Source: Spirosoma luteum DSM 19990
GTDB lineage: Bacteria > Bacteroidota > Bacteroidia > Cytophagales > Spirosomataceae
DNA length: 64,000 nucleotides
Direction: 5' to 3'
Assembly (NCBI RefSeq): GCF_000374065.1
Contig: NZ_KB893290.1
Coordinates: forward strand, 140,980-204,979
The position numbers were made by a program, and so were the translations under genes. Positions 62,581 to 64,000 of this stretch are shown here, one piece after another. The notes under the pieces are model-generated. The model made no database searches and was not told where the DNA came from. It saw only the letters and a program-made list of their open reading frames with translations. Each line of letters begins with the position of its first letter. Within the stretch, counting starts at the first letter, position 1.

Positions 62581-64000
62581 ATGAAAACGATTTTAACACC
62601 TTTGCTACTAAGCAGTCTGCTTATAGGGCTGACGGGTTGTAAGGAACCGACTATTGATGAAGGCATTCAGCCGTTCAGCGTCCCGACATCGGTAGATGCG
62701 GATGGCGGAAACTGGCGCACTATTGTCTTGAAATCAGCCACCGATGTTACTGTTCCACAACCGCTACCCATTACGTCGGACGTGTACAAGACAGAACTGT
62801 CGGCCATAAAGAACGGACTGCTGGCATCAACTCCTGAGCAAAATACAGCCGTTAATTACTGGACCGTAGGGGGCGTACTGCGCTGGAATCAGATTGCCCG
62901 GCAGTTGGTCGCGAAATACAATGTACCCCCCGGTTACGATTACGCAACCGGGCAGGTTTCTCCCGCCGATGTGGCCAATCCCTACGCCGGAGCACCCTAC
63001 GCGGCCCGGATTTATGCGTTGCTGAGCATTGCCCAATACGACGCATTGGTGGTAGCCTGGCGGGCAAAATACCAGTATAACCGTCCGTCACTGGAGAGAC
63101 AGGGCGTTGTGGCCAGAGTACCTATACTGGATGTACCTTCTTACCCGTCCGAGGATGCGGCCATTGCCGAGGCCTCGTGCCAGATGCTGGCTTATCTCTT
63201 TCCCAACGAAGTGAACTGGCTCAAAGCCAAAGCCACGGAGCACAAACAAAGTCGGTTGTGGGCCGGAGCCAGCGTGCCGAGTGACATTAAAGCGGGTGAA
63301 GACATTGCTGGTACGCTTACTCCCAAACTCATTGAGCGGGCCAGAAACGACCGGTTTGCCGCCAGCACCGACCCAGCCAACACCTGGCAGACGGCCCTTG
63401 TGAAAGCGCCTTACAACCAGAAGTGGAAAAGTCTCGAACTACCCGAACGCCCTCCCATCCTACCCCTGGCAGGCAACGTAAAAACGTGGTATGATTCGAC
63501 CGCTATTTTTCGGGCTTTACCGGTGGCTCCACCCGCCACTACCTCGGCAGAATTTCAACAGGCCCTGAGCGAAGTCCGTGACTTGTCCGACACCCGCACC
63601 CGCGAACAATGGCGAATTGCCAATTACTGGGAAAACGGCCCCAATACTTACCTGCTATCGGGGCTGTGGAATTTCCTGGCCGAAGACCTCATCCGGCAGG
63701 CGGGGCAGAATGAGTTACGAACGGCTCGAACCTACGCCCTGTTGAACCGGGCTATGCAGGACGCTACAACGGCCACCTGGCGCGCCCAGTACACGTATTT
63801 TGTACCACGCCCTGCCCAGCTTGACCCCGCCATAAAAACGGCTACCACCATGCTGAATACCCCGAGTTACGTAGCAGACCGGGCCACCGTGTCGACCGCA
63901 GCCGCCACAGTACTGGCCTACCTGTTTCCGGACGACGCAACCCGCCTGAATGCCCAGGCCGCCGAGGCCAGCCTGTCTGGTCTGTACAGTGGCACGCAGT
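62581..64000 (+). CDS. Vanadium-haloperoxidase-like lipoprotein, copy 2, substituted active site (3' end outside window)
   Basis: 473 codons are present from MKTILTPLLLSSLLIGLTGC (lipobox LTGC, Cys20); the end is outside the window. The body follows copy 1 throughout (LRWNQIARQLVAKYNVPPG, AQYDALVVAWRAKYQYNRP, YPSEDAAIAEASCQMLAYLFPNEV, REQWRIANYWENGPNTY). In the site region Arg-Pro is kept (YFVPRP), but the Lys is Gln (AQYTYFVPRP), PSYTSGH is PSYVADR, and SRVYGMIH aligns with SGLYSGTQ. Four ligand or catalytic residues are lost, so it is probably a non-catalytic partner. Confidence 0.85.
   Translation, partial: MKTILTPLLLSSLLIGLTGCKEPTIDEGIQPFSVPTSVDADGGNWRTIVLKSATDVTVPQPLPITSDVYKTELSAIKNGLLASTPEQNTAVNYWTVGGVLRWNQIARQLVAKYNVPPGYDYATGQVSPADVANPYAGAPYAARIYALLSIAQYDALVVAWRAKYQYNRPSLERQGVVARVPILDVPSYPSEDAAIAEASCQMLAYLFPNEVNWLKAKATEHKQSRLWAGASVPSDIKAGEDIAGTLTPKLIERARNDRFAASTDPANTWQTALVKAPYNQKWKSLELPERPPILPLAGNVKTWYDSTAIFRALPVAPPATTSAEFQQALSEVRDLSDTRTREQWRIANYWENGPNTYLLSGLWNFLAEDLIRQAGQNELRTARTYALLNRAMQDATTATWRAQYTYFVPRPAQLDPAIKTATTMLNTPSYVADRATVSTAAATVLAYLFPDDATRLNAQAAEASLSGLYSGTQ

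Noticed and set aside
1-64000. tRNA or rRNA genes
   Set aside because: No T-loop GTTCRANYC segments with a matching acceptor stem and no rRNA-like stretches were noticed; a covariance search would be decisive.

Overview
The window reads as a piece of a Bacteroidota chromosome, most likely a Cytophagales bacterium of the Spirosoma/Larkinella kind (inference from gene families, not from a marker gene). Supporting signs are a one-protein hybrid sensor with AraC output, a two-component-propeller kinase, a CusA-TolC fusion, DUF1080, ThuA/GSDH, AIPR and RAYT genes, many lipoproteins and beta-barrels, few Shine-Dalgarno sequences, and repeated -7 promoter boxes of the TAnnTTTG type (TATCTTTG, TACTTTTG). 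No tRNA, rRNA or CRISPR array was seen.

Layout. 1-7.1 kb: a cut-off serine hydrolase, a small beta-barrel, a hybrid periplasmic-binding/kinase/receiver/AraC regulator and malic enzyme MaeB. 7.1-13.75 kb: a visibly AT-rich accessory island with an AIPR-type nuclease, a 290-residue protein that I read as a divergent class III nucleotide-cyclase-like protein, an HNH endonuclease, two broken copies of a VOC (glyoxalase-fold) gene, a RAYT transposase framed by two different tandem repeat arrays (70-bp and 32-bp periods), and an unknown protein. 14.3-17.4 kb: small regulatory and catabolic genes (ArsR-SRPBCC pair, an intact VOC gene, a Crp-like regulator and an SDR oxidoreductase whose upstream regions carry the same palindrome).

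17.4-35.4 kb is housekeeping and carbohydrate/envelope functions: sugar-nucleotide epimerase, Kup potassium transporter, flavin disulfide oxidoreductase with a LEA14-like protein, propeller sensor kinase, META lipoprotein, a giant ThuA-GSDH-PKD-cytochrome c-CBM protein, two glycosyltransferases, and a hydroxypyruvate-isomerase-like TIM barrel next to a DUF1080 protein. 35.6-48.4 kb: MoeB-rhodanese, a heavy-metal RND system (His-rich small protein, CusA-TolC fusion, CusB-type adaptor), alpha-L-fucosidase, M20 deacetylase, trypsin-like protease, a DUF937 protein and a BON-LysM protein.

48.6-64 kb: SGNH lipoprotein with a beta-barrel, several small exported proteins, HxlR regulator, polysaccharide deacetylase, a THI5/NMT1-like protein followed by a deleted second copy of itself, MoaA, and at the right edge a tandemly duplicated module of beta-barrel plus vanadium-haloperoxidase-like lipoprotein. 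In the second haloperoxidase-like gene nearly all vanadate-binding residues are substituted.

The best candidates for something undescribed are the cyclase-like gene in the defence-type island with cassette-like borders, the pseudoenzyme copy in the haloperoxidase module, and the shared palindrome-plus-promoter arrangement of the Crp-like gene and the SDR gene.
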